In this document: positions 1 through 9,286 of the stretch, piece by piece | Layout: each line of letters opens with the position of its first letter | Numbering within the stretch: the first letter of the stretch is position 1 | The notes under the pieces: generated by a model | The model's input: the letters and a program-made list of their open reading frames with translations, nothing else | Told to the model about the DNA's origin: nothing | Databases searched by the model: none | Program-made: the position numbers and the translations under genes | Assembly (NCBI RefSeq): GCF_005280255.1 | Contig: NZ_CP040018.1 | Coordinates: forward strand, 3,844,001-3,908,000 | Length of the DNA stretch: 64,000 bases | Source of the DNA: Arthrobacter sp. 24S4-2 | GTDB taxonomy: Bacteria > Actinomycetota > Actinomycetes > Actinomycetales > Micrococcaceae | Direction: 5' to 3'

Positions 1-481
1 GGGCGCGGACCTTGTCGAAGAGCTCGAGTTTTTCCTCGAACAGGACCTCGTAGTCCGCCAGGTCCAGGCCGAACAGCGGAAAGGATTCAATGAAGGAGCC
101 ACGCCCCAGCATGACTTCGGCCCGGCCGTCGGAGATGGCATCAACCGTGGAAAAGCGCTGGAAGACGCGGACGGGGTCATCGGAGCTCAGCACGGTCACG
201 GCGGATCCGAGCCTAATGTGCTTGGTCCTTGCCGCGGCGGCGGCCAGGAACACCTCGGGAGCCGAGACGGCGAAGTCCCGGCGGTGGTGCTCCCCCACCC
301 CAAAGGCGTGGAGTCCGACGTCGTCCGCCAGTTCCGCCTGTTCCAGCAGCTGCCGCAGCACCTGCGCGTGCGGGACCGGGTGCCCGTCCGGATACACGCC
401 GACGTCGCCGAAGGTGTTCAGCCCCAGCAGGATCTTCCCCGGCCCGACGGGCGCGGTGGGGCTGACCGACGCGTGGCTCAT
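1..481 (-). CDS. LLM-class flavin-dependent oxidoreductase, 3' part cut by window edge
   Basis: The reading frame opens with ATG at 481 and runs off the left edge; 160 residues are visible. They match bacterial luciferase-like monooxygenases (TIM-barrel enzymes using reduced flavin): GEHHRRDF at residues 63-70, then SAVTVLSSDDPVRVF at 93-107 and GRAEVMLGRGSF near 119-130. The substrate cannot be predicted. The ATG overlaps the hemB stop codon in TGATG, so translation is probably coupled to hemB and the gene is the last visible member of the haem operon. The link to haem metabolism is inference from position only; the family identification is strong. Confidence 0.88.
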   Translation of the reverse strand, partial: MSHASVSPTAPVGPGKILLGLNTFGDVGVYPDGHPVPHAQVLRQLLEQAELADDVGLHAFGVGEHHRRDFAVSAPEVFLAAAAARTKHIRLGSAVTVLSSDDPVRVFQRFSTVDAISDGRAEVMLGRGSFIESFPLFGLDLADYEVLFEEKLELFDKVRA

Positions 482-1461
482 CAGGATTCCTTCAGCCAGC
501 CGGCAAGCTCGGACGCCCAGTAGGTCAGGACCATATTGGCTCCGGCCCGCTTGATGCCGAGGACCGACTCCGTGATGGCGGCACGCCGGTCAATCCAGCC
601 GTTGGCCGCCGCCGCTTCGATCATGGAGTACTCCCCCGAAATCTGGTATGCGGCCACCGGAACGGTGCTCATCTCCGCAACGTCAGCGAGGATGTCGAGG
701 TAGCTCATGGCAGGCTTCACCATCACGAGGTCCGCGCCTTCGGCCAGGTCCAGTTCCACTTCGAGGATGGCTTCGCGGCGGTTGGCCGCGTCCATCTGGT
801 AGGTGCGGCGGTCGCCCTTGAGCTGCGAATCCACGGCCTCGCGGAAGGGGCCGTAGAACGCTGACGCGTACTTTGCGGCGTAGGCCACCACGGCGGTATT
901 GACATGGCCTGCGTCTTCAAGCGCCTGCCGGATCACGCCGATCTGGCCGTCCATCATGCCGGAGGGGCCCAGCATGTGGGCGCCCGCGTCCGCCTGGGCC
1001 ACGGCCATCGCCGCGTAGATTTCCAGCGTTGCGTCGTTGTCCACGTAGCCGTCGGCATCCAGCACACCGCAATGTCCGTGGTCGGTGAATTCGTCCAGGC
1101 AGACATCGCTCATGACCACCAGTTCATCGCCCACTTCAGCGCGGACATCCCGTATGGCCTTGTTGAGGACACCGTCGGGATCCAGGGAGGCGGTGCCCCG
1201 GGCATCACGTTCGGCCGGGATGCCGAAGAGCATGATTCCGCCGACACCCATTTCAACTGCCTCTGCCGCGGCGCGCTTCAGTGAGTCTGTGGTGTGCTGC
1301 ACAACACCGGGCATGGAGGCGATGGGATTGGGTTCGGTCAGTCCCTCGCGGATGAAGGCGGGAAGGATCAGCTCCGGCGCCGCCAGGCGGTTTTCCGCCG
1401 TCATCCGGCGCATGGCCGGGGTGGTGCGGAGCCGACGGGGGCGGTGGGTCGGAAAACTCAT
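481..1461 (-). CDS. hemB: Delta-aminolevulinic acid dehydratase (porphobilinogen synthase)
   Basis: Condenses two 5-aminolevulinate molecules to porphobilinogen, the second committed step of tetrapyrrole synthesis. The protein has 326 residues, the usual length. The two Schiff-base lysines are K197 (in AYAAKYAS) and K249 (in VMVKPAMSYLDI). The metal loop at about 120-132 reads DVCLDEFTDHGHCG: relative to the classical zinc site with three cysteines, the middle one is Asp123, while C121 and C131 remain, so metal use is uncertain. The start overlaps the hemD stop by 4 bp (ATGA) and the stop overlaps the start of the downstream oxidoreductase, consistent with an operon. Cytoplasmic. Confidence 0.97.
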   Translation of the reverse strand: MSFPTHRPRRLRTTPAMRRMTAENRLAAPELILPAFIREGLTEPNPIASMPGVVQHTTDSLKRAAAEAVEMGVGGIMLFGIPAERDARGTASLDPDGVLNKAIRDVRAEVGDELVVMSDVCLDEFTDHGHCGVLDADGYVDNDATLEIYAAMAVAQADAGAHMLGPSGMMDGQIGVIRQALEDAGHVNTAVVAYAAKYASAFYGPFREAVDSQLKGDRRTYQMDAANRREAILEVELDLAEGADLVMVKPAMSYLDILADVAEMSTVPVAAYQISGEYSMIEAAAANGWIDRRAAITESVLGIKRAGANMVLTYWASELAGWLKES

Positions 1462-2387
1462 GTTCTGTCCTTCACATGGTGCTCGGATGATGGAAATGGC
1501 GATGGGGCGGAATTTCCGGGAGCCAGCGCCCGGATAACGGCGGACACCAGGCCGGAAACGGTCGGCTCCCCGGCGACGGCGGCCACGGTCAGTCCCAGCG
1601 ACTCTGCCTCCGCCGCCGTCGAAAGCCCGATGGCCACGAAACGGCAGTCCCCCAGGGGCGACAGTCCTTCCTGGATGCGCCGGGCCGCACTTGGTGAAGC
1701 GGCGACGACGGCGTGGAGCCTCCCCGCGGCGAGCTCGGCTTTCGCCTCGGGCGGGGTAAGCACCGCGGCCAGTGGCTGGGCGTCGGCGCGGCCGCCGGTG
1801 GCGAAGCTGCGGGACGGATCGGCGGGATAATCCACCGTGTGATAGGCGGTGACCGCCTGGACACTGGCCCCGCGCGCCTCCAGTCCTTCGGCCAGGCCAC
1901 CGTCCGCAATGTCTGCCTGAGGCAGAAACACGCTGCCAGCTCCACCGGGCCAGATGTCAAGCAGCCCTGCCCCGGACTGGAGCCGGGACGGGGCCAGGTC
2001 AACTGTGATTCCCCGTGATTCCAGCTCACGTCGTGTGGCAGGCCCGATGGTGGCCACCTGGACGGAGCCCGGCAGCCATTGGGCGAAGGTCACCCCCTTG
2101 GCGGCGGCGAGTTCCTCCAGCGCCTGGACCGCGGTGACGCTGCTGATGACCAGCCAACTGTAGGCGCCCGCCCCCAGGGCGTCGAAGGCTACTTCCAGCG
2201 AGTGCTGGTCGCGGGCGTGCTCGAAGTCGATGAGCGGCAGCAGCAGCGGCTCAGCCCCGGTTTCCCGCAGGGCAGCGACGAGCGGCGCTGCCCTGTCCGG
2301 GCTGCGCGTGACCAGGACCCGGGCGCCCTCCAGCACCCGGAGCCCGGGCTGGCCCTCCACGCGTCGGGCACTGCGCCGTCCCATCAT
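1458..2387 (-). CDS. hemD: Uroporphyrinogen-III synthase
   Basis: Cyclises hydroxymethylbilane with inversion of ring D to give uroporphyrinogen III. The 309-residue product carries the poorly conserved HemD pattern: an N-terminal strand RVLVTRSPDRAAPL, SSVTAVQALEEL in the first half, and a central VATIGPATRRELESRG segment. It follows hemC after 18 nt and overlaps hemB by 4 bp. It is somewhat longer than typical HemD proteins (about 250-270 residues), so the first 20 or so residues, a basic stretch MMGRRSARRVEG, may not be translated and an internal start is possible. The identification rests as much on its place between hemC and hemB as on sequence. Confidence 0.92.
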   Translation of the reverse strand: MMGRRSARRVEGQPGLRVLEGARVLVTRSPDRAAPLVAALRETGAEPLLLPLIDFEHARDQHSLEVAFDALGAGAYSWLVISSVTAVQALEELAAAKGVTFAQWLPGSVQVATIGPATRRELESRGITVDLAPSRLQSGAGLLDIWPGGAGSVFLPQADIADGGLAEGLEARGASVQAVTAYHTVDYPADPSRSFATGGRADAQPLAAVLTPPEAKAELAAGRLHAVVAASPSAARRIQEGLSPLGDCRFVAIGLSTAAEAESLGLTVAAVAGEPTVSGLVSAVIRALAPGNSAPSPFPSSEHHVKDRT

Positions 2388-2405
2388 TAGCCGGGGTCCG
2401 CCGGG

Positions 2406-3404
2406 TCAGGACGCGGCCAGGTCCGCGATGTCGGCTGCCCCTGCCGCCAGCAGCACCTCGGCCAGCTCGATCCCCAGCAGCGTGGCGCCCACCTCGGTGA
2501 GGCCGTCCGTTGCCCGCTTGTCCCGCACTGAGGCCTTGCCGTCAACCGCGCAGACCACGGCCTCCAGGTAGAGCATGCTTCCCTTGCGGAACGCGTAGGC
2601 TCCCACCGGGGCTGCGCAGCCGGCCTCAAGCCGGGCCAGCAATGCCCGCTCGGCCGTGACGGCAAGCCGTGTGTCAGTGTCGTCCAGTGCTGCCAGGGCC
2701 TGGGCCAGCGGCCCCTGCGACCCTTCTGTGGACCCGGCCTTCCGCGGCGCATCGGCAGTGCGGCACTCGATGGCCAGCGACCCCTGTCCCGCGGCGGGAA
2801 GCATCACGTCCGTTTCGATATATTCGCTGATGGCGTCCAGCCGGCTGATCCGCTCCAGTCCGGCGGCCGCCAGTACGACGGCGTCGAGGTCGCAGGATTT
2901 GCCTGCTACGACGGCGTCGGTGGCGTTGCCCGGCAGGCCGGGGACGCGGCCCAGGCGAGTGTCCACATTGCCGCGGATGTCCACGATGTCCAGGTCGGGC
3001 CGGGCGGCCCGGAGCTGCGCCGCGCGGCGCGGTGAGCCGGTTCCCACCCGGGCGCCGTTCGGGAGGTCCGCCAGTTTAAAGCCGTCACGCGCACAGAGCA
3101 CGTCGCGGACGTCAACGCGCTTCGGCGTGGCGGCCAGGGTCAGCCCCGGGGCGGCACCCGTGGGGAGATCCTTCAGCGAGTGCACGGCGACGTCGCACTG
3201 GTCCCGCAGGAGCGCATCGCGGAGGGCCGCAACGAAGACACCCGTACCGCCCATCTGGGACAGCGAGCCTGTCAGGACATCGCCGTCGGTCCTGATGTGG
3301 ACGAGCTCCACGGGGAAGCCGCCGATTGCGGCCAGCTGGTCCGCGGTCTGCTGGGTCTGTGTGAGGGCCAGTTTGCTGGCACGCGTCCCGATGCGGACCG
3401 TCAC
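2406..3404 (-). CDS. hemC: Hydroxymethylbilane synthase (porphobilinogen deaminase)
   Basis: Polymerises four porphobilinogen units into hydroxymethylbilane. I set the start at GTG 3404, giving 332 residues beginning VTVRIGTRASKLAL, the family's usual N-terminus. This GTG overlaps the hemH stop (GTGA), and the longer open frame upstream codes for arginine/glycine-rich nonsense inside hemH. Visible features are HSLKDLP (75-81, with catalytic Asp79), GTGSPRR (121-127), AGQGSLAIE and the dipyrromethane cofactor attachment Cys263 in LEAGCAAPVGA. It is the middle gene of a tightly overlapping hemQ-hemH-hemC set. Cytoplasmic. Confidence 0.97.
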   Translation of the reverse strand: MTVRIGTRASKLALTQTQQTADQLAAIGGFPVELVHIRTDGDVLTGSLSQMGGTGVFVAALRDALLRDQCDVAVHSLKDLPTGAAPGLTLAATPKRVDVRDVLCARDGFKLADLPNGARVGTGSPRRAAQLRAARPDLDIVDIRGNVDTRLGRVPGLPGNATDAVVAGKSCDLDAVVLAAAGLERISRLDAISEYIETDVMLPAAGQGSLAIECRTADAPRKAGSTEGSQGPLAQALAALDDTDTRLAVTAERALLARLEAGCAAPVGAYAFRKGSMLYLEAVVCAVDGKASVRDKRATDGLTEVGATLLGIELAEVLLAAGAADIADLAAS

Positions 3405-4662
3405 TGGGAGACCTCTCCCGCCGCTTGCGCCGGTGAGCCGGTTTCCGAGGGGTAGGCGTCGTGGCCGGCCCCCACGGTGGTGTCCGCTCCCGCGATGGTG
3501 GGCTTCTGGCCCCGGAAGTTGGCACAGCATCCCGGCCGGCAGACGTCGTACCAGGGGCCGAGGTCTGTCACGTGGGGCCGGTCGGCGATGTTGTTGGCCC
3601 CGGTGCGCTCACAGATCAGCTCAACGATGCCGCCCACGAACTTGCGGTGGGTTCCGGGCGTTGGCACGCGGGTGGCGGCCAGGTCCAGCTTGGCGCAGGT
3701 TTCCAGCGCTTCCGTGTCGAGGTCCCAGACCACTTCCATGTGGTCGCTGACGAACCCCAGGGGCACGATCACGATGCCCTTGACACCCTGGCCGGCGAGT
3801 TCCTCAATGGCGTCGTTGATGTCCGGTTCGAGCCACGGCACGTGCGGGGCTCCGGAGCGGGACTGGTACACCAGCGACCACGGCGCGGTCGGACCGGACT
3901 CTGCCTCGACCCGGCGGATGACCTCGGCACCGGCTGCCAGGTGCTGCGCGACGTAGGCCGAATCTTCGGCGAACGTACGGGGCTCGTCCGCGGAACGTCC
4001 GGCGGCGTCGGCGTCGCGCGTGGGAATGGAATGCGTGGCGAACAGGATGTGGACCGGAGCGTCCGGCGTGCCGGCGGCGGCAAGCTGGGCGCGGACGTCG
4101 GCAAGCCCGGCAGCGGTGCCTTCCACGAAAGGCTCCACAAAGCCCGGGTGGTCGAAGTACTGGCGGACCTTGTCCACTTCCAGCTTCCCGTCCAGGCCGG
4201 TCTCTGTCAGTGCCATGCCGATGTCTTCGCGGTACTGGCGGCAGCTGGAGTAGCAGGAGTAGGCACTCGTGGTGACCATCAGCACCTTGCGGTGGCCGGC
4301 GTCGTACATGTCCTGCAGGGTCTGCGGAATGTACGGCGCCCAGTTGCGGTTGCCCCAGAACACGGGGAGGTCGATGCCGCGGGCTGAGAGCTCCGCTTCG
4401 ATGCCGGCCTTGAGGTCGCGGTTCTGCTGGTTGATGGGGCTGATGCCGCCGTTGGCGCGGTAGTGGTGCGAGACCTCTTCGAGCCGTTCGTCAGGAATGC
4501 CGCGACCCCGGGTGACATTCCGGAGGAACGGGATGACGTCATCCTGGCCCTCGGGGCCGCCGAAGGAGGCGAGGAGGACGGCGTCGTAGTCCTTGGGGGC
4601 CATCCGGCCCGCTTCGGTGACGGGGTTGAGGGCAGTTACCGCCGCCCGGGATTCCAGTGGGC

Positions 4663-4666
<4 letters not shown>
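3401..4666 (-). CDS. hemH: Ferrochelatase, coproporphyrin III type (CpfC)
   Basis: Inserts Fe(II) into coproporphyrin III in the monoderm haem route. The start is GTG at 4666, overlapping the hemQ stop by 4 bp (GTGA). The 421-residue product starts its domain with DAVLLASFGGPEGQDDVIPFL, has NGGISPINQQ near 72-81 and the catalytic His212 in FATHSIPTR. The C-terminus contains C376, C380 and C381 in CRPGCCANFRG, with C352 upstream (ICERTG), the pattern expected for the [2Fe-2S] cluster of actinobacterial ferrochelatases. About 25 low-complexity residues follow. The neighbouring hemQ supports coproporphyrin rather than protoporphyrin as substrate; that is family knowledge, not directly visible. 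Confidence 0.96.
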
Positions 4667-5364
<698 letters not shown>

Positions 5365-5405
5365 AGTTACCAGTCTGCCCCTTCGGTGGGGCTAAGTCGA
5401 AACCG

Positions 5406-5432
5406 AGCACTTCTACAACGCGTAGAAGTGCT
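5406..5432. terminator. Stem-loop between the surface-protein gene and hemQ
   Basis: Perfect 11-bp inverted repeat: AGCACTTCTAC, loop AACGC, GTAGAAGTGCT. It lies after the stop of the minus-strand surface-protein gene (5503) and before hemQ (5364). Only a short T stretch follows on the minus strand, so it may be a partial terminator or a processing or stability hairpin. Confidence 0.6.
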
Positions 5433-5502
5433 TAAATTCACAGCCAGCGGATTTAGTCCCCTATGCGCCCGCGTCCGGGGACCGAACGGCGGGCGCATAT
5501 TT

Positions 5503-6396
5503 TCAGGCCCGGCGCAGCCTGACGAAGGCGAATCCGGCGGCGGCGGCGAGGCCCACGAGTCCGGCACCCCACCAGACCTGGGGCGAGACTTCACCCATTG
5601 GCGACACGCTCACCGCGGAGCGCATGACGGGCGCACTGGCCACCCCGAAGCCGGGACCGGAAAGCGGCACCACACCGGCCGACGTCAGGGTGGCCATGTT
5701 TGCAGGGCCGAACATCCTGGTGCTGGTCCATGCGGATGTGGGGGCCGCCATGGCCGGCCCGGACGACATGCTCCCGGACGGTACACGTGAGGCGCCCTTC
5801 GTGGCCGTGGCGTCAGCCGAAGGGGCGGGGGACGTTGCCCCTGTTCCAGGGACAGCCGGCGCCGCCGTGCCGGGAAGGACCGAAGGAGGTGCGGCGGGCG
5901 TGCCGGAGGGCGCCGGAGTGCCGGCCGGCTGGGTGGGATCGGCGGACGGCGCCGTGCCCCCGTTGGAGGGCCCTCCGCTTGAAGGCGACGGCGCAGGCGT
6001 TGACGGCGGCGCCGTGCCCCCGGACGGCGTGCCGCCGTCTGAAGGCGTGGGCGACGGTGAGGCCCAGTCCGGTTCGGTGGTCGGTGTCGGCGAGGGTGAC
6101 GGCGGCGTGCGTCGGCCCGGCGGCGTCGGCTCACCGGTGTCCGAGGGATCCGGCTTGGGCGCCAGGACCACGGATGCCCAGGCATCGAGCAACGGAACGC
6201 CGGCCTGGACGGTTGCGGTGGTGTCTCCGCCATCGGACGTTGTGTCCGGGGCCGGGACAAGAGATACAGCGTGGGATGCAGGAACACCTGCGGAAAGGAC
6301 CAGTACCGCTCCGAGCGCCGCTGCTGCCGTGCCGCGCCGAAGACCCCCATGGAAACCAGTCAGCGTTCGAGTTTCTTCGGACTTCTGAATGACCAT
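5503..6396 (-). CDS. Secreted, membrane-anchored Pro/Ser/Thr/Ala-rich surface protein
   Basis: No enzyme family is recognised. From ATG 6396 (about 297 residues, with AAGG 9 nt upstream) the product begins MVIQKSEETRTLTGFHGG, followed by a hydrophobic signal segment (AAAALGAVLVLSAGVPASHA). Then come 150 or more residues of low-complexity Pro/Ser/Thr/Gly/Ala sequence with repeated PSPTP and GGTPSGGTAPP-like stretches, and a C-terminal membrane helix (WWGAGLVGLAAAAGFAFV) ending in RLRRA. This is the layout of a wall-spanning stalk or membrane-tethered surface protein; there is no LPXTG motif. An upstream ATG at 6402 is possible but its SD spacing is poor. It sits between hemG and hemQ, splitting the haem cluster. 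A haem-related role is speculation. Confidence 0.75.
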   Translation of the reverse strand: MVIQKSEETRTLTGFHGGLRRGTAAAALGAVLVLSAGVPASHAVSLVPAPDTTSDGGDTTATVQAGVPLLDAWASVVLAPKPDPSDTGEPTPPGRRTPPSPSPTPTTEPDWASPSPTPSDGGTPSGGTAPPSTPAPSPSSGGPSNGGTAPSADPTQPAGTPAPSGTPAAPPSVLPGTAAPAVPGTGATSPAPSADATATKGASRVPSGSMSSGPAMAAPTSAWTSTRMFGPANMATLTSAGVVPLSGPGFGVASAPVMRSAVSVSPMGEVSPQVWWGAGLVGLAAAAGFAFVRLRRA

Positions 6397-6468
6397 AGTC
6401 ATCGACCTTAGCCAGATTTTCGCGTCATTAGAAACTTGCGGCGAAAGCCTACGCAAGGTATCCGCGGG

Positions 6469-8004
6469 CTAGGGGAGGAGGCCCGCCATCTGCTTCCTGG
6501 TGTCCGCGACCACGGCGGCCAGTCCATTGCCGGCGAGCCATCCGCCCACCACGGCAAGTCCCCCGGTGCCGCTGCAGATCCGCCGGACTTCGGCGACCCG
6601 CTGCCTGTGTCCGACGGCGGCAAACGGCAGCGCGCCGCCCCAGCTGACGACGTCCCAATCGAGCACATCATCCGCTGTGACAGGAACAGTCAGCAGGGCC
6701 GACGCATCCCGTAAGGCCGCGTCAAGAAGATCGCTGTCATTTGCGCCTGCCCCCGTTCCGGCCGGCAGGCGCTCGGCCATGTAGCCGGCGTCCCTTTGCC
6801 GGGTTTCCCCCCGGCCGTAGGACAGCCGGACAACATGCGTTCCGGGGCCCGCAGCAGCCGCCAGCCAGTCCCATTTGGCGGTGGCGTGGGTGAGCGCCTT
6901 CGCCTGGATACCGGGTGTCTGCGGGGCCACCAGAATGCCGGTCCCCCGGGGCCGGCTGTCCAGTTCAGGTAGATCAACAACGAGTGTCACGAGCTTTACA
7001 TCGGGCCCGGCTCCAGGCCGGTGGACGGCCAGTTCCGGCACCGCATCCTGGAGCAGGCCCACGGCCGTCGGGCCGTCCAGCGCCACCACCAGCAGGCCGG
7101 CGTCGAACGTCCGCTCCCCGGCGGAAACCCGCCAACCGCCCGCTGTCCGGGTCACCGATCCGGCCCTGGCACCGCCGATCAGGCTGACGCCGCGCCGCCG
7201 CAGCTCGGTCACCAGGGCAGTGATGAGCGTGTGCATGCCGCCCTTAAGCCCGGCGACGGCGGCCCCGGCCTTTGCAGGCTGGCCGACCGGCTGGTTCGCG
7301 GCCCCGGCCTGCTGACCGGCGGGCTGTTGGCCGTCCGGAACACCGCCCTGCCGGGATGCGCCTCCCCGCCGCTGGGCAGCAACCGCCGCCGCGAGGGTGC
7401 CGTTGGTGCGGATTCCGGCGCGGAGGCCGGGCGCAACCATGTCCACGTCCAGCAAGGCGGGATCAGCGGAATGGACGCCTCCCACCACGGGTTCCACGAG
7501 GCGTTCCAGGACCCGGCGGCCCATCCGGGCGCGGACCAGGTCGGACACGCTGGTTACGGCAGCGCGGGTGCCCACGGAGGCAGGGAGGAGCCTGTCCAGG
7601 GATGCCCGGAGGGAACCGGCGAACCCCAGGGTGCGGCGGACTTCGGGGTCCCACGGGTTGGCAGGGATGCCCAGGACGCCGGTCTTGGGAAGTTCCCTGG
7701 CGCCCTCCGGGAGCTGCACCCATGCGCCTCCAGGGTGCGGCGCCACGATGTTGCCGCCGAGCCCGAGTTCGGCTGCGAGGTCCGCGACCGCGCTAGACCG
7801 CGTCGCGAAAGACTCCGCCCCGCTATCCAGCGTCAGGCCGCCCACCTCATGGCTCCCCACGCAGCCGCCCCAGGCGTCGCTGGCCTCGAGGACGGCGACG
7901 TCCTTCCCTCCCTTGGCAAGCTCCAGCGCAGCGAGCAGGCCGGAGATCCCGCCGCCCACCACCACGGCCGAAGTAAAGGACGTTTCCGGTGTGGCTGCGT
8001 TCAC
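6469..8004 (-). CDS. hemG: Coproporphyrinogen/protoporphyrinogen oxidase, HemY type (CgoX)
   Basis: FAD enzyme oxidising coproporphyrinogen III to coproporphyrin III. The 511-residue protein starts at GTG 8004, 3 nt after the hemE stop. The FAD-binding GGGISGLLAALELAKGG is at residues 17-33, with the second FAD contact VAVLEASDAWGGCVGS at about 36-51 and EPVVGGVHSADP at 171-182. The C-terminal FAD motif is near GGLAVVGGWLAGNGLAAVV. An insert at about 211-248 is rich in Gly, Gln, Ala and Pro, is low complexity and is probably a solvent-exposed loop. Position between hemE and hemQ/hemH fits the pathway order. Confidence 0.95.
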   Translation of the reverse strand: MNAATPETSFTSAVVVGGGISGLLAALELAKGGKDVAVLEASDAWGGCVGSHEVGGLTLDSGAESFATRSSAVADLAAELGLGGNIVAPHPGGAWVQLPEGARELPKTGVLGIPANPWDPEVRRTLGFAGSLRASLDRLLPASVGTRAAVTSVSDLVRARMGRRVLERLVEPVVGGVHSADPALLDVDMVAPGLRAGIRTNGTLAAAVAAQRRGGASRQGGVPDGQQPAGQQAGAANQPVGQPAKAGAAVAGLKGGMHTLITALVTELRRRGVSLIGGARAGSVTRTAGGWRVSAGERTFDAGLLVVALDGPTAVGLLQDAVPELAVHRPGAGPDVKLVTLVVDLPELDSRPRGTGILVAPQTPGIQAKALTHATAKWDWLAAAAGPGTHVVRLSYGRGETRQRDAGYMAERLPAGTGAGANDSDLLDAALRDASALLTVPVTADDVLDWDVVSWGGALPFAAVGHRQRVAEVRRICSGTGGLAVVGGWLAGNGLAAVVADTRKQMAGLLP

Positions 8005-8007
8005 GTG

Positions 8008-9128
8008 TTACTCCGGAGAAATCGAGTGGATCAGCTGGACGACGCGGGTCAGCACGTCGGGGTCCGTTTCCGGCGGCACGCCATGCCCCAGGTTCAGGAC
8101 ATGGCCGGGCGCCGCAGCGCCTGCCCTGATGACATCCCTGACATGGGCTTCGAGGACGGCCCACGGGGCGGACAGCAGCGCGGGGTCAATGTTGCCCTGC
8201 AGCGGCACCGTGCCGCCGAGGCGGCGGTTCGCCTCGTCCAGGGGAGCCTGTAGTCGACCCCCACCACGTCCACGCCGACGTCGCGCATGGCCACGAGCAG
8301 CTCCGAGGTGCCGGTGCCGAAGTGGATCAGCGGTGCCCCAAGGTGGCGGACATGATCCAGGGCGCGGGCCGAGGCGGGGGCAACGAAGCGTTCATAGTCG
8401 GACAACCCCAGCGAACCTGCCCAGGAATCGAACAGCTGGCCGGCGGAGGCGCCGGCTTCCAGCTGCGCGCGCAGGAACATGCCCGAGGTGTCCGCGGCCC
8501 AGTTTGCCAGCGCCGTCCAGGTTTCCGGGTCGGCGTGCATCATGGTGCGCGGGCCGAGGTGGTCGCGGGAGGGCTTGCCTTCCACCATGTAGGCGGCCAG
8601 GGTGAACGGCGCTCCGGCGAAACCGATCAGCGGCGTCTTGCCGAGCTGTGCCACGGTAAGCCGGACGGCTTCCCGGATCGGCTCCAGGGCTTCCCAGGTC
8701 AGCTGCGGCAGCGCGGCGACGTCTTCGGCGGTGCGGATCGGCTTGTCAAGAACCGGGCCGACGCCGGGGACGATGTCCACGCCCACGCCCGCCAGCTTGA
8801 GCGGGATGACAATGTCGGAGAAGAAAATGGCGGCGTCGACGTCATGCCGGCGGACCGGCTGCAGGGTGATCTCGGCAGCCAGTTCGGGACGCAGGCAGGA
8901 ATCCAGCATGGCAACGCCTTCGCGCACCTTCAGGTACTCCGGCAGGGAGCGGCCGGCCTGGCGCATGAACCAGACGGGACGGCGGGACGGCTTGCCGCCA
9001 CGGTAGGCCGTGATCAGCGGAGAATCAGCCGTGCGGCCATCCATCAGCGGGTGGCCTGCATCCAGGGTAGCATCGGAAAACGGGACGTTGGTTACCGTGC
9101 CGTCGGAGGTCGCAGCGCTTGAAGTCAT
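8008..9128 (-). pseudogene. hemE: Uroporphyrinogen decarboxylase, interrupted by a 1-base frameshift (probably sequence error)
   Basis: Decarboxylates uroporphyrinogen III to coproporphyrinogen III. The start is ATG 9128 (MTSSAATSDG, GGAG upstream). Clear motifs are RPVWFMRQAGRSLPEY, FFSDIVIPLKLAGVGVDIVPGVGPV, GFAGAPFTLAAYMVEG and DSWAGSLGLSDYERFVAP. After VDVVGVDYRLP the frame breaks; the next frame continues MPLQGNIDPALLSAPW to HVLNLGHGVPPETDP and the stop at 8008. Adding one G to the GGGG at 8241-8244 (a C on the coding strand) restores the conserved join (RLPLDEANRRLGGTVPLQGN). The protein is otherwise complete and the gene is needed for haem, so I regard the break as an artefact. Heads the minus-strand haem genes. 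Confidence 0.93.
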
Positions 9129-9271
9129 GACTCCGATTGTCCCTAAAACCGCCGGCAAAAGATAACGACAGCCTGTCATCGGCACTCCGCGGGGGCCCTC
9201 CGTGGCGCGAATCACAGGGCTCCGTGCCCATCCCCACGGCGCATAGTTGTTCTACACCGGAACGAAAAAGC

Positions 9272-9277
9272 TATGAT
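9272..9277 (+). promoter_or_regulatory. Candidate -10 box of hemA
   Basis: TATGAT lies 9 nt before the GTG start of hemA, with TTGTTC at 9247-9252 as a loose -35 (19-nt spacer). No Shine-Dalgarno sequence is visible, so the transcript is likely leaderless or nearly so. hemE faces the other way, so the 158-bp gap serves two divergent promoters. Confidence 0.5.
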
Positions 9278-9286
9278 TGTGGTGCT

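Noticed and set aside
5685..6392. Plus-strand and alternative-frame ORFs across the surface-protein gene
   Set aside because: The low-complexity GC-rich repeat is open in several frames; only the minus-strand frame with signal peptide and C-terminal helix is coherent.
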